DNA of 53,758 nt, taken from assembly GCA_945865175.1 (NCBI GenBank), contig CAMBDA010000021.1:1-53758 (forward strand), given 5' to 3'. Shown in pieces: positions 16,807-25,299 of the stretch. Source of the stretch: an uncultured Prevotellaceae bacterium (GTDB taxonomy: Bacteria > Bacteroidota > Bacteroidia > Bacteroidales > Bacteroidaceae). The notes under the pieces were generated by a model. It was not told the DNA's origin, made no database searches, and saw nothing but the letters and a program-made list of their open reading frames with translations. How positions within the stretch are numbered: position 1 is the first letter of the stretch; each line of letters opens with the position of its first letter. A program made the position numbers and the translations under genes.

Positions 16807-18087
16807 TTATTTTTTGTATTTATAGGCACCATCCGTGAGACCTTCGATGCTGAAACGCTTGTACATCAGTGTGAATCCGCCTCCTTCGTGGCCGCAATGC
16901 GTTTCCTCTTCAAAGAAGAAGCCGATGGTGTTGTCCTTGAGAAGGGTCATGGTGGAATAGGCGCTGGGCAGATGGCTCAGTTGCACCTTGCCCTGCCAGT
17001 TGGCTGCAAAGGCAGCGGGTGTGGCATAGTCTGCTTCTGATGCCAGCTCTTTGTAGTAGATGCCCACGTTGGCACGTCCGTTTCCAAAGGGGACGCTTTG
17101 CAGGGCCAGGTGCATGCACTTGCCGTCAGAGGTGCGCTGGACGGGTACAATCAGCGGTTCGCCATTGCACGAGTTGCCCAGGGCCTCGGTGCCGTGGTTC
17201 TCCTTGCCGGAGGTGGCCTGCTTGTCCCATTTGCCTGTGCCATTGGCCACATCATCGAAGGTGAAGATGTTGAAGAAACGTCCTCCGCCCATGCGGCTGC
17301 TTATGAGCACACGTCCATCGGGAAGCTCTTCTGCCTTGGGCTCGTCTCCCTTGATGATGGGTACATCATCGGCATCTCCCAGCAGCTTCCAGGTTTCTCC
17401 GAAATCATCGCTGTAGAGGATGTAGTTGATATGCTCACCGTTGGCATCCGTGGCCAGATTGGAACAGTAGATTCTATAGTATTTCCCCACCTTAGTGTAG
17501 CGGCTCTGGTGAATTTTTCCTGAACCGATGAACATGGAACGGATGGGGCCGTTCTTGGCCTTGTCGAAGAGTGAGTAGAACTGTTCCGATATTTCCTCGG
17601 GCTGGCTCCATGTGCGTCCGTTGTCGTTGCTGTAGAAGCGGGCCACCAGCTGGTGCTTCTCGCGTGTGCCGCCCCAGAAGGGAATATTGCCGGCACAGCT
17701 CATCAGCAGTACGCGGTCGCTCTCTCGGTCGGCCACGATGCACGGGTCGCCAAAACCTGTATAGAAGGCTTCGTCACCGCTGCGGCCGTGGGCTTTCACC
17801 ACCGTGAAGATGTTGCCCCATGTTGCACCCTTGTCTTGGCTGATGCGGGCTCTGAGGTCGATTCTGCCATCACCTGTGCCCATCAGTCCGATGTCCGTAC
17901 GGCAGTATCTGAAATCGGCCACGGCCACAATGTCTCCGTTGCGTGCGGTGCCAATGGCAGGGATGCGATAGGGGATGTCGGTCTCCTGAAGGGTGGGGAA
18001 CACTTCATACTGGCTGATGATTTCCTGTGCATGCACGCTTGTGCCAAGGCACGCACAAAAGATTGTAAGAGCTAGGTGCTTGTTCAT
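16807..18087 (-). CDS. Secreted exo-alpha-sialidase (GH33)
   Basis: A 426-residue neuraminidase that releases terminal sialic acids from host glycans. A signal peptide covers residues 1-20 (cleavage after VHAQ). The catalytic six-bladed propeller starts with the YRIP motif, which holds the first arginine of the triad, followed by VAVADFRY with the catalytic aspartate. Asp-box repeats SQDKGATW, SNDNGRTW and SDDFGETW stabilise the blades. No N-terminal sugar-binding module is present, so it is a compact form. It is inserted between ftsK (51 nt away) and the LolA-like gene (24 nt), an unusual place; no sialic acid transporter, lyase or esterase genes are in the window. Periplasmic or surface location is inferred. 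Confidence 0.9.
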   Translation of the reverse strand: MNKHLALTIFCACLGTSVHAQEIISQYEVFPTLQETDIPYRIPAIGTARNGDIVAVADFRYCRTDIGLMGTGDGRIDLRARISQDKGATWGNIFTVVKAHGRSGDEAFYTGFGDPCIVADRESDRVLLMSCAGNIPFWGGTREKHQLVARFYSNDNGRTWSQPEEISEQFYSLFDKAKNGPIRSMFIGSGKIHQSRYTKVGKYYRIYCSNLATDANGEHINYILYSDDFGETWKLLGDADDVPIIKGDEPKAEELPDGRVLISSRMGGGRFFNIFTFDDVANGTGKWDKQATSGKENHGTEALGNSCNGEPLIVPVQRTSDGKCMHLALQSVPFGNGRANVGIYYKELASEADYATPAAFAANWQGKVQLSHLPSAYSTMTLLKDNTIGFFFEEETHCGHEGGGFTLMYKRFSIEGLTDGAYKYKK

Positions 18088-18138
18088 AACTATATAAATT
18101 AATTAATAGGTATAGGTTTGTACGCTGGTTTTGGGATC

Positions 18139-20721
18139 CTATCTCAGGTTGCTGAGTTTGTATTGCAGGTCGTCATCGCTGATGCAGAGCACTTCGCGGG
18201 GTTTGCTGCCCTTGGCCGGACCCACGATGCCGGCTTTCTCCAATTGGTCCATCAGCCTGCCTGCACGGTTGTAGCCAATGCTGAACTTGCGCTGAATCAT
18301 GCTGGTGCTGCCGCATTGCTCTGCCACCACCATGCGGGCCACTTCCTCAAACATGGGGTCAAGGCGTGACATGTCCACATCGTTGGCCTCTCCTTCACCG
18401 CCTTCCATTTCTACGAGAGGCAGCTGGTAGGGACCCAGATAGCTCTGCTGGCAGGCCACATGGTTGCAGATGTTCTCCACCTCGGGCGTGTCGATGAAGG
18501 CACACTGCACTCTCACGGGCTCACCACTGGAGAGGAAAAGCATGTCGCCCTTCACGGCCAGCTGGTTGGCCCCCGGACGGTCCAGGATGGTGCGGCTGTC
18601 AATCATGGCGCTCACCTTGAAGGCCATTCGTGCCGGGAAATTGGCCTTGATGGTACCTGTAATGATGTTGGTGGTGGGTCGCTGAGTGGCAATAATCATG
18701 TGAATGCCAACGGCACGTGCCAACTGCGCAATGCGGGCGATGGGCAGTTCAATCTCCTTTCCTGCGGTCATGATGAGGTCGCCAAACTCATCGATAATCA
18801 CAACGATATAGGGCATGAAGCGGTGGCCGTTCTCTGGATTGAGCCTGCGGTTCTTGAACATCTCGTTGTATTCCTTGATGTTGCGACAGCGTGCTTTCTT
18901 GAGCAGGTCATAGCGGGAGTCCATCTCCGAACAGAGGCTCTTGAGCGTCTGCACCACCTTGTTCACATCGGTAATGATGGGTTCATCGTATTCGTTACCC
19001 TCCACCTGTGCCAGGAAATGGTTCACGATGGGGGCATAGATGCTAAACTCCACTTTCTTGGGGTCAACCATTACAAGTTTCAGTTCGGCAGGGTGTTTTT
19101 TGTAGAGAAGCGATGTGAGAATCACGTTCAATCCCACAGATTTACCCATACCCGTGGCACCGGCCACCAGCAGATGGGGCATCTTGCACAAGTCTACCAT
19201 GAACACCTCATTGGTGATGGTTTTTCCCAGGGCCAGAGGCAGTTCGTAGTCGGTCTCCTGATACTTGCGGCTGTTGAGGATGCTTTCCATCGGAACCATT
19301 TGTGGCTTGGCATTGGGAACCTCGATACCGATGGTTCCCTTGCCTGGTATAGGGGCGATGATGCGAATGCCCAGGGCACTCAGGCTGAGGGCTATGTCGT
19401 CCTCCAGGTTGCGGATCTTGCTGATGCGCACACCGGGTGCAGGCGTTACTTCATAAAGGGTGATGGTGGGGCCCACCGTGGCCTTGATGCTGGTGATGGA
19501 CACGCCAAAGTTGCTCAGCACACTCAGAATCTGGTCCTTGTTCTTCTTCTGTTCCTCCATGTCCAGGGACTTGTTTTCCACATCATACTTCTTCAACAGG
19601 TCCAGGGTGGGGTATTTATAGTGGCTGAGGTCGAGCTTCGGGTCGTAGGGTTCCAAGGCCTGGTCTGGTTCCACATTGGCAGGCTCGGGCTCTTTCCCCT
19701 TCAGCACCTTCATCTTTATCTCGCTCTCTTCCTTTGCCTTTTCGGTCGCATCGTCAGCTTGTGCAGGGTCCTCGGCCACCACTTCGAAGGTGACCTCGTC
19801 AGTCTTGAGATTGTCGGTGTTCAGGTCTGGGGCGGTAGTGTCTTCAAAGACAATCACCTTGCCTTCGCCTGTTTCCTCTTCGGCTGTCGGTGTGGTGGCA
19901 TCATCGTTGGATGCGGCTGCTACAGCTTCATCGGTAGCATCTGTGGCTTGGTCGTCATCCTCCTTCTCATTGCTGGTGTCCTGGGCGCTTTCCTGCTCCT
20001 CGCTTCCCGTTTCGTTGTCAGACTCTTTGTTGACAGCCTGGGGCTTTACCCTTATCATCTGGCGGATGCTCTTCAGCGCCTCATCGCTCAGATAGCCCAG
20101 ATATGCGATGAAACTGAGCAGAAATATCATCAGCAGCCCTGGGGTGCCGATCTTGGTGCGGATGAATTCGGTTTCTTGGATTCCCACCTGTCCGCCCCAG
20201 CTTACATAGCTTTTGCCCATGAAGGGCACAAGGGAACTGGCATAGGCCAGGAATGCCGACCACCATATCATCAGCAGCATGCAGTTGAGAAACCATTTGT
20301 GTAGTCTCAGGTCACTGATGCGCATCACCCTGACGCTGGCAGCCAACATGAACAGGGGAATGAAGATGCTGGCAATGCCGAACCATTCATCGGTGATGTG
20401 TCTGGCCAGCGCGGCACCCCAGTTACCCATCCAGTTGGCAGCGATGGCATCGGGGGTGGTGAGCAGTATCTGGTCCTCGTCACCAGTGAAGAGGTGTGAT
20501 ACCAGCGAGAGCAGGATGAAACAGGACACCAGGCACAGCAGGGCTCCCATCAGAAACCTGATGTTCTCCCTTCGGGTCATGTCCATGTCTGCGGTGTCCA
20601 TCTCCTCCTGATTTCTGAAGGCTTTTTTCAGTCCTGCGATGGCTTTGCGGGCTAAGGTTTGCCATGCAGGAGAAGTATTTTGTGTTTTCTTCTTTCTTGT
20701 CTTTTTTGTGCTCATATTCAT
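18139..20721 (-). CDS. ftsK: DNA translocase FtsK/SpoIIIE
   Basis: Septal DNA pump that clears and aligns chromosome termini during division. The 860 residues show four to five N-terminal membrane helices (about 50-215). An acidic, Asp/Glu/Thr-rich linker of about 140 residues follows (220-360). The RecA-like motor has Walker A GATGMGKS near residue 520 and Walker B VVIIDEFGDL near 640. A C-terminal gamma winged helix (SMIQRKFSIGYNRAGRLMDQLE) normally reads KOPS-type polarity sequences. The start is ATG 20721; ATG 20715 is an equal alternative. A TAAATTTG box lies just upstream. Confidence 0.95.
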   Translation of the reverse strand: MNMSTKKTRKKKTQNTSPAWQTLARKAIAGLKKAFRNQEEMDTADMDMTRRENIRFLMGALLCLVSCFILLSLVSHLFTGDEDQILLTTPDAIAANWMGNWGAALARHITDEWFGIASIFIPLFMLAASVRVMRISDLRLHKWFLNCMLLMIWWSAFLAYASSLVPFMGKSYVSWGGQVGIQETEFIRTKIGTPGLLMIFLLSFIAYLGYLSDEALKSIRQMIRVKPQAVNKESDNETGSEEQESAQDTSNEKEDDDQATDATDEAVAAASNDDATTPTAEEETGEGKVIVFEDTTAPDLNTDNLKTDEVTFEVVAEDPAQADDATEKAKEESEIKMKVLKGKEPEPANVEPDQALEPYDPKLDLSHYKYPTLDLLKKYDVENKSLDMEEQKKNKDQILSVLSNFGVSITSIKATVGPTITLYEVTPAPGVRISKIRNLEDDIALSLSALGIRIIAPIPGKGTIGIEVPNAKPQMVPMESILNSRKYQETDYELPLALGKTITNEVFMVDLCKMPHLLVAGATGMGKSVGLNVILTSLLYKKHPAELKLVMVDPKKVEFSIYAPIVNHFLAQVEGNEYDEPIITDVNKVVQTLKSLCSEMDSRYDLLKKARCRNIKEYNEMFKNRRLNPENGHRFMPYIVVIIDEFGDLIMTAGKEIELPIARIAQLARAVGIHMIIATQRPTTNIITGTIKANFPARMAFKVSAMIDSRTILDRPGANQLAVKGDMLFLSSGEPVRVQCAFIDTPEVENICNHVACQQSYLGPYQLPLVEMEGGEGEANDVDMSRLDPMFEEVARMVVAEQCGSTSMIQRKFSIGYNRAGRLMDQLEKAGIVGPAKGSKPREVLCISDDDLQYKLSNLR

Positions 20722-20741
20722 TTTTTTGATTGTTCAGCTTG

Positions 20742-20800
20742 CAAATTTAGTGCAAAATCTTCAATATTTTCCTTTTTTCGGAATAAAAAATGTAACTTTG
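20742..20800. promoter_or_regulatory. Divergent promoter region between ftsK and the DUF5063 gene
   Basis: Leftward, TAAATTTG (complement of 20742-20749) precedes ftsK. Rightward, TAACTTTG at 20793-20800 precedes the DUF5063 gene by 34 nt. Both match TAnnTTTG; neither has a convincing TTTG at -33, the sequence there being T-rich. Confidence 0.5.
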
Positions 20801-20834
20801 CATCGTTAATGAAGAATTTGCATAAAAAACAAGC

Positions 20835-21383
20835 ATGACCACGCAAGACAATACAAAGGTAATTTACTCACATGACACGCTTGAATTTGTGACCGTTTCG
20901 GCCGAATTCTGTGCTTTTCTGGAGCAGAGCGAAGGCAGAGATAAGAGAGAGTTTGTGGAAACGATGCTGAAATTGTTGCCCTTGCTCTACTTGAAGGCGC
21001 GTCTGTTGCCCGAGGTCGTGTCGGACGAGGATTTCCTGCCCGATGCGCAGGTGACGGAGGCCGACTATGACTATGTGCGTCATCTCGTGTATGCCGTCCT
21101 GGGCGATGATGACACCTATGAGGACCTTGTCTATGACAACGGCATCATGAGCGATGAACTGCAATGGCGCACTGTAAGCGAGAATCTGGCAGACATGTAC
21201 CAGACGCTCCGCAATTTTGTGTCGGCCTATCAACGGGGTATAGAGGCATGCATGAACGATTCGCTCTGGGAAGTGCGCGAGGAATTCGACCTCACCTGGG
21301 GAAAGTGTCTGGTAGACAGTCTCAGGCAGCTCCATTTGATTCATCATAAAATAACCCACACCATCGATGAAGACGATTTTTGA
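20835..21383 (+). CDS. DUF5063 family protein
   Basis: A 182-residue soluble acidic protein without signal peptide or membrane helix, predicted mostly helical. It resembles DUF5063, a Bacteroidetes family of unknown function usually coded directly before a 3'-5' exonuclease, which is exactly the case here (17 nt overlap). Acidic stretches occur near residues 95-105 (LGDDDTYED) and at the end (TIDEDDF). Translational coupling with the nuclease suggests a joint role, perhaps as its partner, but no mechanism can be read from the sequence. Confidence 0.8.
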   Translation: MTTQDNTKVIYSHDTLEFVTVSAEFCAFLEQSEGRDKREFVETMLKLLPLLYLKARLLPEVVSDEDFLPDAQVTEADYDYVRHLVYAVLGDDDTYEDLVYDNGIMSDELQWRTVSENLADMYQTLRNFVSAYQRGIEACMNDSLWEVREEFDLTWGKCLVDSLRQLHLIHHKITHTIDEDDF

Positions 21384-22017
21384 CAAATTTGACAAGGGGG
21401 TCATTGCCAGTCTTCCGCAAGCCGCTTTTGCGGGACGGATAGAGGTGGTCAGTGGTGAGAGTAAGGCCAAAAGTGCTGTGGACTACCTGCTGTCCCAGCC
21501 CATTCTGGGCCTGGACACAGAGACGAAGCCTTCTTTCCATAGGGGAGACGGCCACAAGGTGGCGCTGTTGCAGGTGAGCAGCCATGACATCTGCTTTCTT
21601 TTCCGTCTCAACCATATCGATATGCCCGACTGCATTGTGCGGCTGCTCTCCGATACAGAGGTATTGAAGGTGGGGCTCAGCTGGAACGATGACTTGTGTA
21701 TGCTGAGAAGGCGGCGTGATTTCACTCCGGGCAGGTTTGAGGATATTCAGCAGATTGTGGGCACATACGGGATTAAGGACATGAGCCTGCAAAAGTTATA
21801 TGCCAATATTTTCGGCCAGCGTATCAGCAAGACCCAGCGGCTGAGCAACTGGGAAGCTGACGTACTCACCGACAAGCAGAAACTCTATGCGGCCACCGAT
21901 GCCTGGGCCTGCATCATGCTCCACGAGGAGCTGGAACGTATGCGACAGGATGGCTACAGACTGGTGTGCACTCATACGGATGCACAGGTAGAGGATGTGC
22001 TGTCCAAGAAGCAGTAA
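21367..22017 (+). CDS. RNase D-like 3'-5' exonuclease (DEDDy)
   Basis: A 216-residue exonuclease with one DEDDy domain. Exo I is GLDTET with Asp50 and Glu52, Exo II lies in LSWNDDLCML near residue 105, and Exo III is YAATDAWAC near residue 178, with the tyrosine of the DEDDy subclass. No HRDC domains are present, so it is shorter than RNase D and resembles the stand-alone Bacteroidetes enzymes. RNA 3'-end trimming or DNA repair are both possible. The ATG at 21367 lies inside the end of the DUF5063 gene, indicating translational coupling. It is followed 27 nt later by an rRNA methyltransferase gene, which leans towards RNA metabolism. Confidence 0.85.
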   Translation: MKTIFDKFDKGVIASLPQAAFAGRIEVVSGESKAKSAVDYLLSQPILGLDTETKPSFHRGDGHKVALLQVSSHDICFLFRLNHIDMPDCIVRLLSDTEVLKVGLSWNDDLCMLRRRRDFTPGRFEDIQQIVGTYGIKDMSLQKLYANIFGQRISKTQRLSNWEADVLTDKQKLYAATDAWACIMLHEELERMRQDGYRLVCTHTDAQVEDVLSKKQ

Positions 22018-22044
22018 AACAAGATAACACCATATTATAGAAGT

Positions 22045-23232
22045 ATGAAACCAACTACAATCATCCACCTCAAACGCGGCAAGGAAGAGAGCCTGCAGCG
22101 TTTTCATCCGTGGATATTTTCCGGTGCTGTGCACCATATAGAAGGCAATCCTCAGGAGGGCGACATCGTGGATGTGCTGGCTGCAGACGGGCAGTTCTTG
22201 GCACGAGGCCATTGGCAGATAGGCAGCATTGCCGTGCGTGTGCTCACTTTCGAAGACCGCCCCATCGACCTTGCCTTCTGGACAGAGCGATTGTCTGCTG
22301 CGCTGGACACCAGGCGCAGTGTGGGCGTATACGGACGGCCTGACAACGACATGTTCCGTCTTGTCCACGGAGAGGGTGACTTCCTGCCTGGGCTGGTCAT
22401 TGACATATACGGCCGCACAGCGGTGATGCAGGCACACAGTGTGGGGATGCACCTGTGCCGCCAGCAGCTGGTGGAGGCTCTTACCTCCCTGATGGCCGAA
22501 AGGCTGGATGCTGTCTACTACAAGAGCGAGACCACCTTGCCCTTCAAAGCATCGCTGGGACAGGAAAACGGTTTCCTGTTTGGCCAAAGCAAGGGTGATG
22601 TGGCACGCGAGAACGGCCTGCTTTTCCATATTGACTGGCTGAAAGGACAGAAGACGGGATTCTTTGTGGACCAACGTGATAACCGAAGTCTTCTGGAGCA
22701 ATACTCCAGGGGAAGGAATGTGCTGAATATGTTTTGCTATACGGGTGGGTTCAGCGTGTATGCCCTCCGTGGCGGAGCCCATAAGGTGACGAGCGTGGAC
22801 AGCAGTGCCAAGGCCATAGAACTGGTGAATGCCAATGTGGAACTCAACTTTCCAGCGGATGAGCGCCATGATGCTGTGGCTGAAGATGCCTTCAAGTTCC
22901 TGAGCGAGATGAAGCATCCTTATGACTTGATTATCCTGGATCCTCCGGCCTTTGCCAAGCACAAGGATGCCTTGAAGAATGCGCTTCGCGGCTACACCAA
23001 GCTCAATGCCAAGGCGCTGGAAAAGATTCAGCCGGGCGGCATCCTGTTCACCTTCAGCTGTTCTCAGGCAGTAAGCAAGGACCAGTTCCGCATGGCTGTG
23101 TTCACGGCTGCTGCCCTCTCGCACCGCCGAGTGCGCATCCTTCATCAGCTTCATCAGCCAGCCGACCATCCCATCAATATCTATCATCCCGAAGGTGAAT
23201 ACCTGAAGGGACTGGTGCTCTACGTGGAATAA
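22045..23232 (+). CDS. RlmI-like 23S rRNA cytosine-C5 methyltransferase
   Basis: A 395-residue SAM-dependent methyltransferase of the RlmI family (m5C1962 of 23S rRNA in E. coli). An N-terminal PUA domain for RNA binding covers about residues 1-80 (FHPWIFSGAV). A linker domain and the Rossmann core follow, with SAM motif NMFCYTGGFSVYA near 228-240 and the acidic motif SVDSSAKA near 250. The catalytic-loop motif LDPPAFAK is near residue 300, and a late TFSCSQAVS segment has the position of the catalytic cysteine. Length is typical. It runs co-directionally with the exonuclease and the following transporter. Confidence 0.88.
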   Translation: MKPTTIIHLKRGKEESLQRFHPWIFSGAVHHIEGNPQEGDIVDVLAADGQFLARGHWQIGSIAVRVLTFEDRPIDLAFWTERLSAALDTRRSVGVYGRPDNDMFRLVHGEGDFLPGLVIDIYGRTAVMQAHSVGMHLCRQQLVEALTSLMAERLDAVYYKSETTLPFKASLGQENGFLFGQSKGDVARENGLLFHIDWLKGQKTGFFVDQRDNRSLLEQYSRGRNVLNMFCYTGGFSVYALRGGAHKVTSVDSSAKAIELVNANVELNFPADERHDAVAEDAFKFLSEMKHPYDLIILDPPAFAKHKDALKNALRGYTKLNAKALEKIQPGGILFTFSCSQAVSKDQFRMAVFTAAALSHRRVRILHQLHQPADHPINIYHPEGEYLKGLVLYVE

Positions 23233-23287
23233 TGGCGTTTCCCCACTCATCACTTCATCCAATCAATCATTCATTCAACAACAGATT

Positions 23288-24562
23288 ATGAAAACAAGAA
23301 TCCAATTGACAGTACTCCTCTTTCTGGAGTTTGCCGTCTGGGGTGCTTATCTCACCAGCATGGGCACCTATCTGGCCAAGAACGGTCTGGCCAGTGAAAT
23401 AGGCTGGTTCTACAGTGCCCAGGGCCTTGCATCGTTGTGCATGCCCGCTCTCATCGGCATCATTGCCGATCGCTGGGTGCCCGCCCAGAGGATGCTGGGT
23501 ATCTGTCATCTCATTGCAGGACTGATGATGCTGACCACGAGCTATTATGGCTACACCTGTTCTCCGGGGACGCTCTCTTTTCCCACGCTTTTCACTTGCT
23601 ATATGCTCAGCATTGCTTTCTATATGCCTACCATTGCCCTGGGCAACAGCGTGGCCTACAGTGTGCTGGAGCGCGGAGGCTTTGATACGGTGAAAACCTT
23701 TCCTTCCATCCGTGTATGGGGGACTGTGGGCTTTATCGTAAGCATGTGGGTGGTGGACCTTGCTGGCATTCAGGACTCTGCACTGCAATTTGGCTTCAGT
23801 GGCCTGTTGAGCATCTGCATGGCCCTTTCCACCCTGTTCTTGCCCCACTGCCCAGTGGCCAGGAAGGGGCAGCATAAGAGCCTCTATGAGTCGCTGGGGC
23901 TGCATGCCTTTTCGCTCTTCCGCAACTATCGCATGGCGCTGTTCTTTGTGTTCAGTATGCTGTTGGGTGTGTGTCTGCAAATTACCAATGGTTTTGCCAA
24001 TCCGTTCATTTCGGCTTTCGGGCAGATTCAGGAATACGCCCAAACCTTTGGCGTGGCACATGCCAATATTCTCATCTCCCTGAGCCAAATCAGCGAAACC
24101 CTGTGCATTCTGCTCATCCCCTTCTTCCTGGGACGTTTTGGCATCAAGCGTGTCATGCTTATTGCCATGCTTGCCTGGGTGCTCAGGTTTGCGCTTTTTG
24201 CTGTGGGGAACCCCGGTGACGGTGTATGGATGTTCGTACTCAGCATGATTGTATATGGCGTGGCTTTCGACTTCTTCAATATCAGCGGCTCGCTCTTTGT
24301 AGACCGCGAAACTGACGACAACATCCGCAATAGCGCCCAGGGCCTTTTCATGATGATGACCAATGGCTTCGGCTCCACTGTGGGCATGATGGTGGCCCAG
24401 CAGGTAATCAACCGCTATGTCTATGACCTGCCTGCTGGCACTCCTGGACTGCAGGTGATGGAGGGATGGAGCACATGCTGGACGATATTTGCCGTCTATG
24501 CCCTCGTGGTGGCCCTGTGCTTTGCTGTATTGTTCCGCTATAACCATCAGCCCAAGCAATGA
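23288..24562 (+). CDS. Nucleoside:H+ symporter-like MFS transporter (NupG family)
   Basis: A 424-residue membrane protein with twelve hydrophobic helices in two groups of six, separated by a charged loop near residues 200-215. The first helix (LTVLLFLEFAVWGAYLTSMG) closely follows the NupG/XapB pattern in which Trp-Gly precedes a short polar turn. The family imports nucleosides with protons. Substrate is inferred from the family only. It overlaps rsmE by 4 nt (stop and start interlocked), so the two are translationally coupled. Confidence 0.85.
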   Translation: MKTRIQLTVLLFLEFAVWGAYLTSMGTYLAKNGLASEIGWFYSAQGLASLCMPALIGIIADRWVPAQRMLGICHLIAGLMMLTTSYYGYTCSPGTLSFPTLFTCYMLSIAFYMPTIALGNSVAYSVLERGGFDTVKTFPSIRVWGTVGFIVSMWVVDLAGIQDSALQFGFSGLLSICMALSTLFLPHCPVARKGQHKSLYESLGLHAFSLFRNYRMALFFVFSMLLGVCLQITNGFANPFISAFGQIQEYAQTFGVAHANILISLSQISETLCILLIPFFLGRFGIKRVMLIAMLAWVLRFALFAVGNPGDGVWMFVLSMIVYGVAFDFFNISGSLFVDRETDDNIRNSAQGLFMMMTNGFGSTVGMMVAQQVINRYVYDLPAGTPGLQVMEGWSTCWTIFAVYALVVALCFAVLFRYNHQPKQ

Positions 24563-25299
24563 AGGAGCAGCACTATTTCTACACTCCGCAGATGAATGGT
24601 GAACTGCCCGAGGAGGAAGCACGCCATGCCTTGCGTGTGCTGCGTCTCCACATCGGTGACCCCCTTTTCCTGATGGATGGGAAAGGCAACTTCTACGAGG
24701 CGGTCATCACCGGTGCCACCGGCCACCGTTGCCTTTACCGCCTTACGGCCACGTTTCCCCAGCAGCCTCTGTGGCAGGGACGCATCCATCTGGCCATGGC
24801 CCCCACCAAACTCGTTGACCGCACGGAATGGTTTGTGGAAAAGGCTACCGAGATTGGCCTGGATGCCTTCACTTTTCTCGACTGTGACAACAGCGAGCGG
24901 CATCAGATAAAGACAGAGCGCATTGAACGTATTGTGGTGGCGGCTATGAAACAGAGCCGAAAGGCTTTCAAACCCGAGGTTTCTGACATGGTGTCCTTTG
25001 ACCGCTTCATCACGCAGCCCCAGCGGGGGCAGTGCTTCATCTGCCATTGTCATGACGACATTCCGCAGGACCCACCAGGGCAGCGAAGCCATCTGCTGGA
25101 AGCTATGCAGACTGGCCAGACAACTACAGTGCTGATAGGGCCTGAAGGTGACTTCTCGGTACGCGAGGTGGAGCTGGCCCTGCAAAATGGTTACAGAAGT
25201 GTGCATCTGGGTCCCTCCCGCTTGCGTACAGAAACGGCTGCACTGGTGGCTGTGCATTGCATGCAGTTACGTAGTCAGAAAAATATTATTGCATTATGA
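24559..25299 (+). CDS. rsmE: 16S rRNA (uracil1498-N3)-methyltransferase RsmE
   Basis: SPOUT-class methyltransferase that modifies U1498 of 16S rRNA. The 246 residues hold an N-terminal PUA-like RNA-binding part (HYFYTPQ, HALRVLRLHIGD) and the knotted catalytic domain with VLIGPEGDFS near residues 192-201 and LGPSRLRTETA near 218-228, both diagnostic. Length is as in E. coli. Start overlaps the transporter stop by 4 nt and its own end overlaps the next gene by 4 nt. Confidence 0.94.
   Translation: MKEQHYFYTPQMNGELPEEEARHALRVLRLHIGDPLFLMDGKGNFYEAVITGATGHRCLYRLTATFPQQPLWQGRIHLAMAPTKLVDRTEWFVEKATEIGLDAFTFLDCDNSERHQIKTERIERIVVAAMKQSRKAFKPEVSDMVSFDRFITQPQRGQCFICHCHDDIPQDPPGQRSHLLEAMQTGQTTTVLIGPEGDFSVREVELALQNGYRSVHLGPSRLRTETAALVAVHCMQLRSQKNIIAL

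Noticed and set aside
18460..20304. Rightward 614-codon frame antisense to ftsK
   Set aside because: Shadow of a well-supported gene; no domain or start signal.
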